From Clostridiaceae bacterium DTU059 (GTDB taxonomy: Bacteria; Bacillota; Clostridia; DSM-8532), in contig LFSK01000193.1 of the NCBI GenBank assembly GCA_001512555.1, positions 1 to 44,728 of the forward strand: a DNA stretch of 44,728 nucleotides. The letters run 5' to 3'. Position numbers and translations under genes: made by a program. Shown here piece after piece: positions 28,517-35,714 of the stretch. The first letter of the stretch is position 1. Every line of letters starts with the position of its first letter. Under the pieces are notes generated by a model. That model had not been told where the DNA came from and searched no databases. It was given only the letters and a program-made list of their open reading frames with translations.

Positions 28517-29509
28517 ATGGGACTGATTTTATTGATATGCTCAGGCGGAATTTTGATTATCTTGGCCGCCTATATGATCATAAGTCGAATGATCAATAAC
28601 AGGTGGCTCAAACAGCCCCCAGATGAAGGCAAATTTCTGGACAACAGTGGAAAAAAGCTTTTCTATCGCACAAGGGGGAAGGGGGACCCCGCAGTAATCA
28701 TTCTCCATAATAGCGGAAGCTCATCCATGGAGTGGTGGTCAGTTCAGAACGAGATACAGAATGCCAGGGTTATCAGTTTTGAAAGACCAGGTTATGGCTG
28801 GAGCTCGGGGTGCCAGGCTTCCGGAGTCGCCTCGGATATTTCCGATATCCTTGACTCCATAATTAAGTTCGAGCGTATAAAAAAGCCCGTCATCCTTCTT
28901 GCTGACGGCCATGCATCCATCTACGCCCACCACTATTCCTGCACCAGGCCTCATCAGGTTGCCGGTGTGGTATTGGTTAATCCCGTTCCCGTGGACTACA
29001 GGCACTGGATCACCTCTCTCAAGGAACTGGAAGACTATAAATGTCCTGAAAAGGTTGCGGAAAAACGCATGACCCTTGCAAAAGCCGGCCTTTTCCGTCC
29101 TCTGTCACCCTATAAACGCCAATTCGAGCGCAATAAATACGGAAAGCTCATAGCAGAATTCTATAACTCTCCAACGGTGTATGCAGCTTCGATAATCGAG
29201 CAGTCAATGGTAGAAAGGAGCATGGATGAAATCAGGGAATCTAACGGTTTCCCCAACATCCCCCTTAGTGTTCTGTTTTACAGCGAGGAGGCTCTTATCC
29301 GGGAATGGGTGAGAAATGGCACCTCCGACTATACGGCACGTAATGCCGGGCGCATTTACAGGATACTGTCCATGGACAACCTCTATCTGTCCCCCAGGTC
29401 CCAGATGGTGGAATTGCAGGACAGCCTTGATCCCGTCCACATAGATGACCCCAAGACCATCGCGGCTCATGTCAACAGTATGATTAAGTCCATAGCTAAA
29501 GAAAAGTGA
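28517..29509 (+). CDS. Membrane-anchored alpha/beta-hydrolase fold protein, nucleophile missing
   Basis: The roughly 330-residue protein has one N-terminal membrane segment and an alpha/beta-hydrolase domain. VIILHNSGSSSMEWW is the oxyanion-hole region, ERPGYGWSSG the following conserved loop, and VAGVVLVNPVPVDY the strand after the nucleophile. The nucleophile elbow, normally GHSxGG, reads ADGHAS at about residues 129-134, so glycine occupies the usual Ser position. A His near the C-terminus (DPVHIDD) fits the catalytic His. It may be a pseudo-enzyme. I chose the ATG at 28517 because GAGGAG lies eight bases upstream. Confidence 0.82.
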   Translation: MGLILLICSGGILIILAAYMIISRMINNRWLKQPPDEGKFLDNSGKKLFYRTRGKGDPAVIILHNSGSSSMEWWSVQNEIQNARVISFERPGYGWSSGCQASGVASDISDILDSIIKFERIKKPVILLADGHASIYAHHYSCTRPHQVAGVVLVNPVPVDYRHWITSLKELEDYKCPEKVAEKRMTLAKAGLFRPLSPYKRQFERNKYGKLIAEFYNSPTVYAASIIEQSMVERSMDEIRESNGFPNIPLSVLFYSEEALIREWVRNGTSDYTARNAGRIYRILSMDNLYLSPRSQMVELQDSLDPVHIDDPKTIAAHVNSMIKSIAKEK

Positions 29510-29526
29510 GATCTATGAATTCATCA

Positions 29527-29550
29527 GAGCGGCTTCAAAGCCGCTCTTTT
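29527..29550 (+). terminator. Intrinsic terminator after the hydrolase gene
   Basis: GAGCGGCT (29527-29534) pairs perfectly with AGCCGCTC (29539-29546) around TCAA, and TTTT follows. It begins 18 bases after the stop codon. Confidence 0.85.
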
Positions 29551-29587
29551 AATTTCAACTGTACTGCCATCCTCTTATATGCTGCCA

Positions 29588-29674
29588 GATCGCTTCGTCC
29601 CTTCGCCATTTGCAATGACGTAAAGAGGTGTCATTGCGAGCGGCTCTAAGTGAAGCGCGGCAATCCCATATAAA
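29588..29674. repeat. REP/BIME-like imperfect palindrome
   Basis: Two arms face each other. The left arm runs from about 29588 to 29619 and the right arm from about 29630 to 29674. The inner GCAATGAC/GTCATTGC helix (29612-29619 with 29630-29637) is perfect; outer matches around GATxGC and CTTC are partial. The sequence resembles the widespread family of repeats containing TCATTGCGAG and GAAGC. Only one copy is in this window. It may be a substrate of the RAYT-type protein at 15186, which is inference. Confidence 0.6.
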
Positions 29675-29720
29675 AAGAATTGAGGAGTTTAATGCTGGAT
29701 GTTAGCAGGTTAAACACGGC

Positions 29721-29946
29721 AAAAGGCTGTTCATTACGAACAGCCTTTGCTCCCAAGGTGCCGTTCCCTGTATGTTGACACCTGGCTCTCAACCAGGTGG
29801 GCGCCTGTTAACCATTTTATACTTCCGCCGCCGGCACTTTCGTGACGGAATTAGCTTGCGGCCTGTACTACATGATTAAACTTCCAGCTCCCAAGTCAAT
29901 AATAGCAGGTTCAAAATTACAGGTATTACGCACACCTCAGGATCCT
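29721..29946 (-). ncRNA. ssrS: 6S RNA
   Basis: 6S RNA binds the housekeeping RNA polymerase and mimics an open promoter. The 5' part (TCCTGAGGTGTG, then TTTTGAACC) resembles Bacillus 6S RNA. Its first ten bases (29942-29933) pair with CACCTTGGGA (29760-29751) through ten pairs with two G-U. Inside, a CACCTGG/CCAGGTG hairpin sits on the 3' strand, as in other 6S RNAs, and the centre is poorly paired. A perfect promoter (29953-29981) and a terminator hairpin (29722-29748) frame it. Predicted length is about 226 bases. It was identified by eye, without a covariance model. Confidence 0.75.
29722..29748 (-). terminator. Terminator hairpin of 6S RNA
   Basis: AAAGGCTGTTC (29748-29738 on the minus strand) pairs perfectly with GAACAGCCTTT (29732-29722), with a five-base loop. 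The U-tract is short (four T residues ending near 29721). Confidence 0.65.
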
Positions 29947-29952
29947 ATACAC

Positions 29953-29981
29953 ATTATATCATAACCAAAAAAGGCTCTCAA
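29953..29981 (-). promoter_or_regulatory. Promoter of 6S RNA
   Basis: On the minus strand TTGAGA (29981-29976) and a perfect TATAAT (29958-29953) are separated by exactly 17 bases. Transcription would start near 29946, matching the 5' end of the 6S-like fold. Confidence 0.75.
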
Positions 29982-30046
29982 CATGTTAATAATGCTAAAA
30001 AAACCGTTACTATTTCTATGAAATGCTTTTCTGATGCTGTTTTCGC

Positions 30047-30778
30047 TTAGGGCTGCTTCTCCACAAGGTGCTTCCAGTACCTATAGGGCATGAAGGATCT
30101 CTGAAGCTTAGGGTTCTTCCGGATCTCTATGGCAATCGTAGCAAAGTACCTCTTCCACAGTTCCTCATATTCCTCTTCGCATGCCAAATGGTCAAGGTCT
30201 GGAAGCTCTGATGTGAAGATTACTTCTTCGCCGTTATAAAGGGCAAAGATATTTCTTTTCCTGTCGTGAATAATCCATGCCTGGTCAGCAAGACGTCTGG
30301 CAAAATGATCGGTAATTAGTTGAGTGATATTGTTATCGGGCTCATAACAGGCATAGAAAACGCCATTCTTCAGCTTTTTGAACCTCAGGATGCCAAGGAA
30401 CAGGTGGACTTCCTTTCCCACCCTGCGGCTAAGATCATGAATAGCCTGAACATCGGGATGCTGCAGGTACTCCTCTACTTTACGGCCGAGGTTGAGGCCC
30501 AGCCTGATATAACGATATATATACAGCCCAACCCGTGGATGTTCGCTGAGATATGCCTTGTACAGGTCTTCAAGGGATTGCTGTGAGATTTTACTCTGCA
30601 CGCCACGCCAGACCCTGTCAGACTTTTCAGCGTCGACAGGTATTTCCCTGACATCTGTACCCAAAGGGAGCTGAAAATCTCCGCCCAGAGTTATCTCTTC
30701 GGGTTCCTCCTTATTTCTGAAGGCTTCGAATACCGCTGTAAGAATTCCTTCAAAGCTTCCATCGGTAACATAAACCAT
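30047..30778 (-). CDS. DUF4130-family DNA metabolism protein paired with the radical-SAM gene
   Basis: The 243-residue protein belongs to the family I recognise as TIGR03915/DUF4130, usually encoded next to a radical-SAM DNA repair or modification protein. Recognisable parts are MVYVTDGSFEGILTAVFEAF, VWRGVQSKISQQSLEDLYKAYLSE (in pieces), YRYIRLGLNLGRKV and MPYRYWKHLVE. Its chemistry is unknown; in other bacteria the domain is fused to uracil-DNA-glycosylase-like domains. I chose the ATG at 30778 because AAGGA lies seven bases upstream and family members start at this point; the frame is open to 30820. It begins 34 bases after the radical-SAM stop and is cotranscribed with it. Confidence 0.88.
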   Translation of the reverse strand: MVYVTDGSFEGILTAVFEAFRNKEEPEEITLGGDFQLPLGTDVREIPVDAEKSDRVWRGVQSKISQQSLEDLYKAYLSEHPRVGLYIYRYIRLGLNLGRKVEEYLQHPDVQAIHDLSRRVGKEVHLFLGILRFKKLKNGVFYACYEPDNNITQLITDHFARRLADQAWIIHDRKRNIFALYNGEEVIFTSELPDLDHLACEEEYEELWKRYFATIAIEIRKNPKLQRSFMPYRYWKHLVEKQP

Positions 30779-30812
30779 AGAATCATCCTTCTGCGCAATG
30801 CAAATCCATCGG

Positions 30813-32054
30813 TCAGCCAAACATGGAAATCTGCCCTGCCATCACCTTTTTGTTTGCCTTATCCGAGAGCAGAGGATAGAGCAGCCCCGCATCCAGATCC
30901 ACGCCGCCACTATACCGGCCGTTACAGGTGATAAAATAGCGGGCGCGCTTCAGCACTACCCTCATGCGCTTAAGATCTTCAAAGGTGAGAGGGCCTAGCC
31001 TTCTTGCCCGGATGATCCTGGCTGCCATCCTGTAGCCGATCCCGGGAACCCTGAGCAGCATCTCCATAGGGGCTTTATTGATCTCTACAGGAAATTGATC
31101 CAGATGTCTTAAGGCCCAATCGCATTTTGGATCCAGATGAGTATCGAAGCTGGGATGGCCTTCATCCAGCAGTTCATCAGCCCTGAAGCCATAAAAGCGC
31201 AGAAGCCAGTCAGCCTGATAGATGCGATGCTCCCTCAGAAGGGGCGGGCTGGTATTGATGGACGGAAGGTTCTGATCATCATTGATCGGAACATAGGCCG
31301 AATAATATACCCTCTTGAGCTGATACCTACGGTACAGATGCTCGGTGAGGTTCAGGATTTTCAGGTCGCTGTCCTGGGTGGCGCCAACAATCAGTTGGGT
31401 GGTCTGTCCTGCTGGAACAAATGACTGGGGCTTTTTATACAGAACAAGCTCCCTGGATTCCATGATCCGCTCCCTTACAAAGCTCATGGGCTCAAGGATG
31501 GAGATCGGGTCTTTCTGGGGAGCCAGAAGCTTAAGGCTGGCAGTTGATGGCAGCTCAATATTGATGCTCATCCTGTCAGCAAGCAATCCTGCTTCATGAA
31601 TTAGCCTCATATCGGCTCCGGGTATGGATTTTAGGTGGATGTAGCCATTGAAACGGTATTCATGACGCAGTTTTTTCAAAGCCTTTATCATCAGTTCCAT
31701 GGTGTAATCGGGATTCCTGATAACTGCAGAGCTCAAGAAAAGCCCTTCAATATAGTTACGCCTGTAGAACTGTATGGTCAACTCGCAGAGTTCGTCGGGT
31801 GTGAAGCTTGCCCTCCTGATATCGTTGGAACTGCGGTTTATGCAGTATTTGCAATCATAGATGCATACATTGGTAAAAAGGATCTTAAGCAGGGAAATGC
31901 ACCGACCATCGTCGGACCAGCTGTGGCAAATCCCTGGCAGGGAGGCATTACCCACACCACCGGGGCGATTGCTCCTGTTGCTACCGCTTGATGAGCACGA
32001 AACATCGTATTTGGCCGAATCGGCCAGTATCTGCAGCTTGTCCAGCAGTTTCAT
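30813..32054 (-). CDS. Radical-SAM protein with helix-hairpin-helix, putative DNA repair or modification
   Basis: The 413-residue protein fits the TIGR03916/COG4277 family. The radical-SAM cluster ligands are Cys64, Cys68 and Cys71 (CIYDCKYC). Three more cysteines precede them (20, 43 and 52, in DVSCSSSG and GICHSWSDDGRC) and may bind another cluster. A helix-hairpin-helix DNA-binding motif lies at about 333-350 (LLRVPGIGYRMAARII). The extreme C-terminus, GQISMFG, resembles the bacterial sliding-clamp-binding pentapeptide. The substrate is unknown. The promoter region holds an SOS box (32075-32086), so damage induction is likely. The DUF4130 gene follows. Confidence 0.9.
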   Translation of the reverse strand: MKLLDKLQILADSAKYDVSCSSSGSNRSNRPGGVGNASLPGICHSWSDDGRCISLLKILFTNVCIYDCKYCINRSSNDIRRASFTPDELCELTIQFYRRNYIEGLFLSSAVIRNPDYTMELMIKALKKLRHEYRFNGYIHLKSIPGADMRLIHEAGLLADRMSINIELPSTASLKLLAPQKDPISILEPMSFVRERIMESRELVLYKKPQSFVPAGQTTQLIVGATQDSDLKILNLTEHLYRRYQLKRVYYSAYVPINDDQNLPSINTSPPLLREHRIYQADWLLRFYGFRADELLDEGHPSFDTHLDPKCDWALRHLDQFPVEINKAPMEMLLRVPGIGYRMAARIIRARRLGPLTFEDLKRMRVVLKRARYFITCNGRYSGGVDLDAGLLYPLLSDKANKKVMAGQISMFG

Positions 32055-32074
32055 TATCCTGCCCCCAAATAAAC

Positions 32075-32086
32075 AAACATATGTTC
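32075..32086 (-). promoter_or_regulatory. LexA/DinR SOS operator
   Basis: On the minus strand the site reads GAACATATGTTT and matches all twelve core positions of the Bacillus/Clostridium SOS consensus GAACRNRYGTTY. It starts seven bases downstream of the -10 element and so overlaps the transcription start of the radical-SAM/DUF4130 operon, a position suited to repression. Confidence 0.75.
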
Positions 32087-32092
32087 TTATTT

Positions 32093-32098
32093 ATTATA
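32093..32098 (-). promoter_or_regulatory. -10 element of the radical-SAM/DUF4130 operon
   Basis: A perfect TATAAT lies at 32098-32093 on the minus strand. The -35 region (around 32116-32122) is only T-rich, suggesting a weak basal promoter. Confidence 0.55.
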
Positions 32099-32343
32099 CC
32101 ACATATTATTTTTTTGAAAACACAGCTTTTACATTGGAGAACAAATACAGGATGAATCTTGAAGGATGTTTTTAAAGCCATTACAGGCCAGTTTACACAA
32201 TGCTATCTGATAACGAGGTTTATGTCCTGACGATCGGAGAAGGTGAAAGCCTGAAAGAATTGATAATGCATTAATTGATCAGAGCTATAAATTGACAGAT
32301 ATCAAATAAGTAATATATAAAAAACGAATATTGAATTGAGCGG

Positions 32344-32369
32344 AAAAGGACGGATGTACTCCGTCCTTT
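32344..32369 (-). terminator. Terminator after the threonine aldolase gene
   Basis: AAAGGACGGA (32369-32360 on the minus strand) pairs perfectly with TCCGTCCTTT (32354-32345) around five bases. The U-tract is only four T residues, so strength is uncertain. It lies seven bases after the stop codon. Confidence 0.65.
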
Positions 32370-32375
32370 ATTAGT

Positions 32376-33398
32376 TTACTGTGCCAATGCTCTTCTGAAC
32401 ACGTCCGCCGTCTTTGTTACCATCTCCGGATCTATGTAGTAGTGGGTGACCAGACGCATTACCCCGTTAATGGGTGGGTTGGCGAGAATACCGCCGGTCC
32501 TGAGCTTTCCCATAAGCTCATCAGCATTTACAGGACGCTGGAATTGAATGAAAACCATATTGATATGGACGTCCTCCATCCATACTCTCACTCCCGGGAT
32601 TTGTCCCAGCAGGGATGCCAGTTGTAATGCCGTTTCATGATCCTCATGCACCCTCAGGCTCATCTCTTCCAGAGCGATGATGCCGGCAGCGGCCAAAATA
32701 CCCGCCTGACGCATTCCACCACCCATGATCTTTCTTTTTAGCCTTGCCCTTTTGACGAAATCTGAGGTTCCTGCCAGGATGGAGCCCACAGGAGCACAAA
32801 GCCCTTTGGAAAGGCAGAACATAACCGAATCCGCATATTGAGCGATTGTTGCCGCATCCACCTTCAGCCAGGCTGCTGCGTTGAAGATTCGTGCCCCGTC
32901 CAGATGAATGGGCACATGATGCCTGTCGGCTATTTCCCTCACCTGGCGCATATAGTCAAGATCATGCACAACACCTGAGGAATGGGCATTTTCCATGCAA
33001 ATCAATCCGGTTTTGGGAGCTTCCTCCGATCTGCGTATTGTACTTTCAATATCGTGAAGGTCTACACGGCCTTTCACGGATCTTAGACAGCGGAGCTGAG
33101 CTCCGGCTATGATGGCAGCCGCTCCTGCTTCATGCATTACGATGTGGTTGTCTTCCGCGGTAATAACCTCATCACCCCTTTGAATATGGGTGAATATGGC
33201 TAACTGGTTGCCCATGGTTCCGCTTGGAACAAAGAGGGCAGCCTCCTTCCCCAGCCTTTCGGCAGCCATTTTTTCCAGCTGTTTCACGGTGGGGTCGTCC
33301 CCATAGACATCATCGCCTACCTCAGCCTGGGCCATAGCCCGCCGCATTTCCTGAGTTGGCCATGTGACGGTATCACTTCTCAGATCGATATATTTCAT
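32376..33398 (-). CDS. ltaE: Low-specificity L-threonine aldolase
   Basis: The 340-residue PLP enzyme cleaves L-threonine or L-allo-threonine to glycine and acetaldehyde in the cytoplasm. The N-terminus [18 protein letters not shown], the [12 protein letters not shown] motif, HLDGAR (about 166-171) and the PLP lysine Lys198 in [13 protein letters not shown] are all present. Length is normal. GGAGG lies before the ATG. It starts three bases after the stop of the upstream HAD gene, so the two form an operon driven from 34173-34201. Confidence 0.94.
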   Translation of the reverse strand: MKYIDLRSDTVTWPTQEMRRAMAQAEVGDDVYGDDPTVKQLEKMAAERLGKEAALFVPSGTMGNQLAIFTHIQRGDEVITAEDNHIVMHEAGAAAIIAGAQLRCLRSVKGRVDLHDIESTIRRSEEAPKTGLICMENAHSSGVVHDLDYMRQVREIADRHHVPIHLDGARIFNAAAWLKVDAATIAQYADSVMFCLSKGLCAPVGSILAGTSDFVKRARLKRKIMGGGMRQAGILAAAGIIALEEMSLRVHEDHETALQLASLLGQIPGVRVWMEDVHINMVFIQFQRPVNADELMGKLRTGGILANPPINGVMRLVTHYYIDPEMVTKTADVFRRALAQ

Positions 33399-33401
33399 AA
33401 A

Positions 33402-34049
33402 TTATTCCTCCAGCTTCAACGCCTGCAATATGGCACCCAGGTGGGGAAATACCGGCGCACCCGTCTTCAGCAGTCTCTCCTCACTGCAATGCCCGTTGGA
33501 AACCAGAAAACAATGTGCCCCAATATTTCTTGCAATCTCGTAATCGTGGAGAGTATCGCCTATAAACAGCACTTTTGCCGGATCTGCATTTATTTCAGCC
33601 ATAAGGTTCATGGCAAGATGCTCCTTGCTGTCGCCTCTTTTATCCTTCTGTCCTGAAATGGTATCAAAATACTCCGTGATCCGGTGTTCGGAAATCTGAT
33701 CAACAAGGATTCCGTATTCCGATGCTGATACAATATGCTGGCGAACGCCTCTTTCCTTGAACCAGGCAAGCGCGTTGGCTGCATTTTCATGCAAGGTTAT
33801 GGTAGAAGCATACTCCTGGTAGTTTCTGGCATACTCTTCACACATATCCTCATAGCTCTCATTGATGAGATCAAAGCCTGCATCATAGTAAAGCTGGATA
33901 ACCGGATAGGTGATGCGCTCCCGGTACTCTTCCGGGGTTATAGATCCCAGATTCCGGTGCCGCAGCATGAGATCGAGCGCCTTAACAGTGGCAACGCGAT
34001 CATTCAGCAGGGTACCATTCCAATCCCATATGACATGTTGATATTTCAT
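33402..34049 (-). CDS. HAD-family hydrolase with DWNGT motif
   Basis: The 215-residue protein has HAD motif I as VIWDWNGTLLND: the nucleophile Asp is kept but the usual second Asp is Asn, a known variant in this family. A cap domain (about residues 20-80), the HIVSASE motif, the KDKRGDSKEHL lysine region and VLFIGDTLHDYEIARNIG follow. The substrate is unknown. The frame is open from 34211, but a strong promoter at 34173-34201 lies within that extension. The ATG at 34049 has GGAG six bases upstream, so I start there. It forms an operon with ltaE. Confidence 0.86.
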   Translation of the reverse strand: MKYQHVIWDWNGTLLNDRVATVKALDLMLRHRNLGSITPEEYRERITYPVIQLYYDAGFDLINESYEDMCEEYARNYQEYASTITLHENAANALAWFKERGVRQHIVSASEYGILVDQISEHRITEYFDTISGQKDKRGDSKEHLAMNLMAEINADPAKVLFIGDTLHDYEIARNIGAHCFLVSNGHCSEERLLKTGAPVFPHLGAILQALKLEE

Positions 34050-34172
34050 ATATTTCTCCATTCCTGTTAAGTAATTGGCTCCCTGAATATGAAGGAACAC
34101 TCCAGTCTGAAAAGAATTCATGGAGCTCAAAGGAAAAAACCTGCGGCTCGTACTATGAATCCTATGGAGGAT

Positions 34173-34201
34173 ATTATACCCGCCATTTCTCAAATATGCA
34201 A
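34173..34201 (-). promoter_or_regulatory. Promoter for the HAD-ltaE operon
   Basis: On the minus strand TTGCAT (34201-34196) and a perfect TATAAT (34178-34173) are separated by 17 bases. The leader would be about 115 bases. I see no recognised riboswitch in it. Confidence 0.65.
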
Positions 34202-34308
34202 AGGATAACATGCTTCCGGAATTGCCCCGATGCTGGTATGGAGCATGCTCTTGCCTTGCTGGAAAAGAAATTCAGTATCTTAAATTTAAAGACTTTTACC
34301 TGTCGTTT

Positions 34309-34317
34309 TGGTATAAT
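34309..34317 (+). promoter_or_regulatory. Extended -10 promoter for the Usp-like gene
   Basis: TGGTATAAT forms an extended -10 element with a perfect TATAAT at 34312-34317. The -35 region is poor. It lies about 40 bases before the start codon. Confidence 0.5.
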
Positions 34318-34356
34318 GTAATGGAGAGAATACTATTCTGATAAATTCTGGAGTTG

Positions 34357-34764
34357 ATGCGCTTGAATAGATATAACAATGTATTGGCCTGTGTTACACA
34401 ACAAAAATCCTGTGAGAGACTCATACATAAAGCAGCAAACTTAAAATCTGAAGACGGATCACTCTACGTGATTCATGTATCAAAACAAAAGTGGAACTTT
34501 TTTGACAACACAAAAGATGGAGAAGCAATGGAGTATCTTTTCTCGGTATCAAAGTCCTATGGTGCCGATATGACCGTTCTCAACTCGGATCGTGTTGTGG
34601 AAACCATCGCCCAGTTTGCCCAGCATTACCAGATAGATCTGATTGTTATCGGAGAAGCCCCGGAAGGCAAATCCAACGAATTTGCCCAAAGACTTCAAAA
34701 TCTCCTGGGAGACAGCAAAATAGCCATTCAGGTCGTAGCCATGGAGCATGTAAAATCCTGCTGA
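34357..34764 (+). CDS. Universal-stress-protein-like (Usp) domain protein
   Basis: The 135-residue protein has the alpha/beta Usp fold. The first strand and loop are NNVLACVTQQKSCERLIHKAANL, seen here in pieces. LYVIHVSK is the second strand, and IDLIVIGEAPEGKSNEFAQRL the late motif. The canonical ATP-binding GxxGxxxxG loop is not convincing, so nucleotide binding is doubtful. It resembles the Usp segment of KdpD-type sensors but stands alone. The ATG at 34357 has GGAG only four bases upstream; a TTG two codons later is also possible. It is isolated and converges on rsmI. Confidence 0.75.
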   Translation: MRLNRYNNVLACVTQQKSCERLIHKAANLKSEDGSLYVIHVSKQKWNFFDNTKDGEAMEYLFSVSKSYGADMTVLNSDRVVETIAQFAQHYQIDLIVIGEAPEGKSNEFAQRLQNLLGDSKIAIQVVAMEHVKSC

Positions 34765-34774
34765 CGACAGGGTA

Positions 34775-35614
34775 TCATAACAGCGACCGGTAGACATCCC
34801 TTTTGGATATCCCAAGATCCCTTGCGGCCTGCTTCATAGCCTCCATGCGGCTTAAACCCTGCTCCTCATAATGGCGGACAAGTTCCTCAGTGCTCAGTTG
34901 GGAAAGGTCGGGGGATTCTTCTTTATCCTCGCCGTTGTTTCCTTCAACAATAATGACGAACTCACCCCTTGGCGGCCTGGCTTCAAACTTGGACAACAAC
35001 TCCGACAGATTCCCCCGCATGACTTCCTCATGGAGCTTGGTGAGTTCCCTGGCCAGGGCACATTGCCGTTCTCCAAACACTTCAAGAATATCAGCCAGCA
35101 TATTAAGGATACGATGAGGACCCTCGTAAAAGATCAGGGTTCTTTCTTCATTTGAAAGCTCTTTCAGGCGTTTGATACGATCACTGCGTTTATGGGGAAG
35201 GAAACCCTCAAATGCAAATCTTTGTGTGGAAAGCCCCGACACCACAAGACCCGCCAGGGCCGCATTACAGCCAGGGACAACCGTTACCCGGATATTCTCC
35301 TGAGCACACATTCTTACGAGTTCCTCACCGGGATCGGAGATGGCCGGCATTCCGGCATCGCTGACAAGGGCTATGCACTCCCCCTTCTTCAGCCTGGCCA
35401 CCAGCTCACCTGCACGGGACAGCCTGTTATTATCATGGTAACTGATGAGGGGCTTTTTTATCTGAAGGTGATTCAAAAGCTTCAATGAATGGCGGGTGTC
35501 TTCCGCAGCGATCAGATCTACCTCAGACAGTATCCTCACAGCCCGGTAGGTGATATCCTCCAGATTTCCTATTGGTGTTGCTACAAGATAAAGTGTTCCC
35601 TGTTCCCTGTCCAT
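34775..35614 (-). CDS. rsmI: 16S rRNA (cytidine-1402 2'-O)-methyltransferase RsmI
   Basis: The 279-residue enzyme methylates the ribose of C1402 in the 30S decoding centre using S-adenosylmethionine. The start LYLVATPIGNLEDITYRAV, LIAAEDTRHSLKLLNH, ALVSDAGMPAISDPGEELV and RFAFEGFLPHKRSDR are diagnostic. The C-terminal tail ends in a short helical region with DLGISKRDVYRSLL. It lies 100 bases after the fumarase alpha gene. Assignment is secure. Confidence 0.95.
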   Translation of the reverse strand: MDREQGTLYLVATPIGNLEDITYRAVRILSEVDLIAAEDTRHSLKLLNHLQIKKPLISYHDNNRLSRAGELVARLKKGECIALVSDAGMPAISDPGEELVRMCAQENIRVTVVPGCNAALAGLVVSGLSTQRFAFEGFLPHKRSDRIKRLKELSNEERTLIFYEGPHRILNMLADILEVFGERQCALARELTKLHEEVMRGNLSELLSKFEARPPRGEFVIIVEGNNGEDKEESPDLSQLSTEELVRHYEEQGLSRMEAMKQAARDLGISKRDVYRSLL

Positions 35615-35714
35615 ATTTCATCCAATCCCCGCTCTGTGATAAACGGTAATTTAAAAAGCGCGACTGCACCGGAAGATGCCGGACGTCGCCTGTGCCAGGA
35701 AAATCATGCAGAAT

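Larger units (their letters stand above)
29510..30046. other. 537-base stretch without protein genes
   Basis: The stretch holds, in order, the hydrolase terminator, a REP-like palindrome (29588-29674) and the minus-strand 6S RNA with its promoter (29721-29981). About 65 further bases before the DUF4130 stop show nothing I can name. No protein frame has a convincing ribosome site. Confidence 0.7.
32055..32375. other. Intergenic region with SOS promoter
   Basis: These 321 bases hold the SOS-controlled promoter (32075-32098) and the threonine aldolase terminator (32344-32369). The A/T-rich middle contains a 24-codon plus-strand frame from 32200 that has no ribosome site. I see nothing else I can support. 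Confidence 0.55.

Noticed and set aside
30779-30820. Longer DUF4130 start overlapping the radical-SAM gene
   Set aside because: The ATG at 30778 has a good ribosome site and matches where family members begin; the upstream start has neither.
32200-32274. 24-codon plus-strand frame in the SOS intergenic region
   Set aside because: It has no ribosome site or promoter and no recognisable product; it could be a gene remnant but the evidence is too thin.
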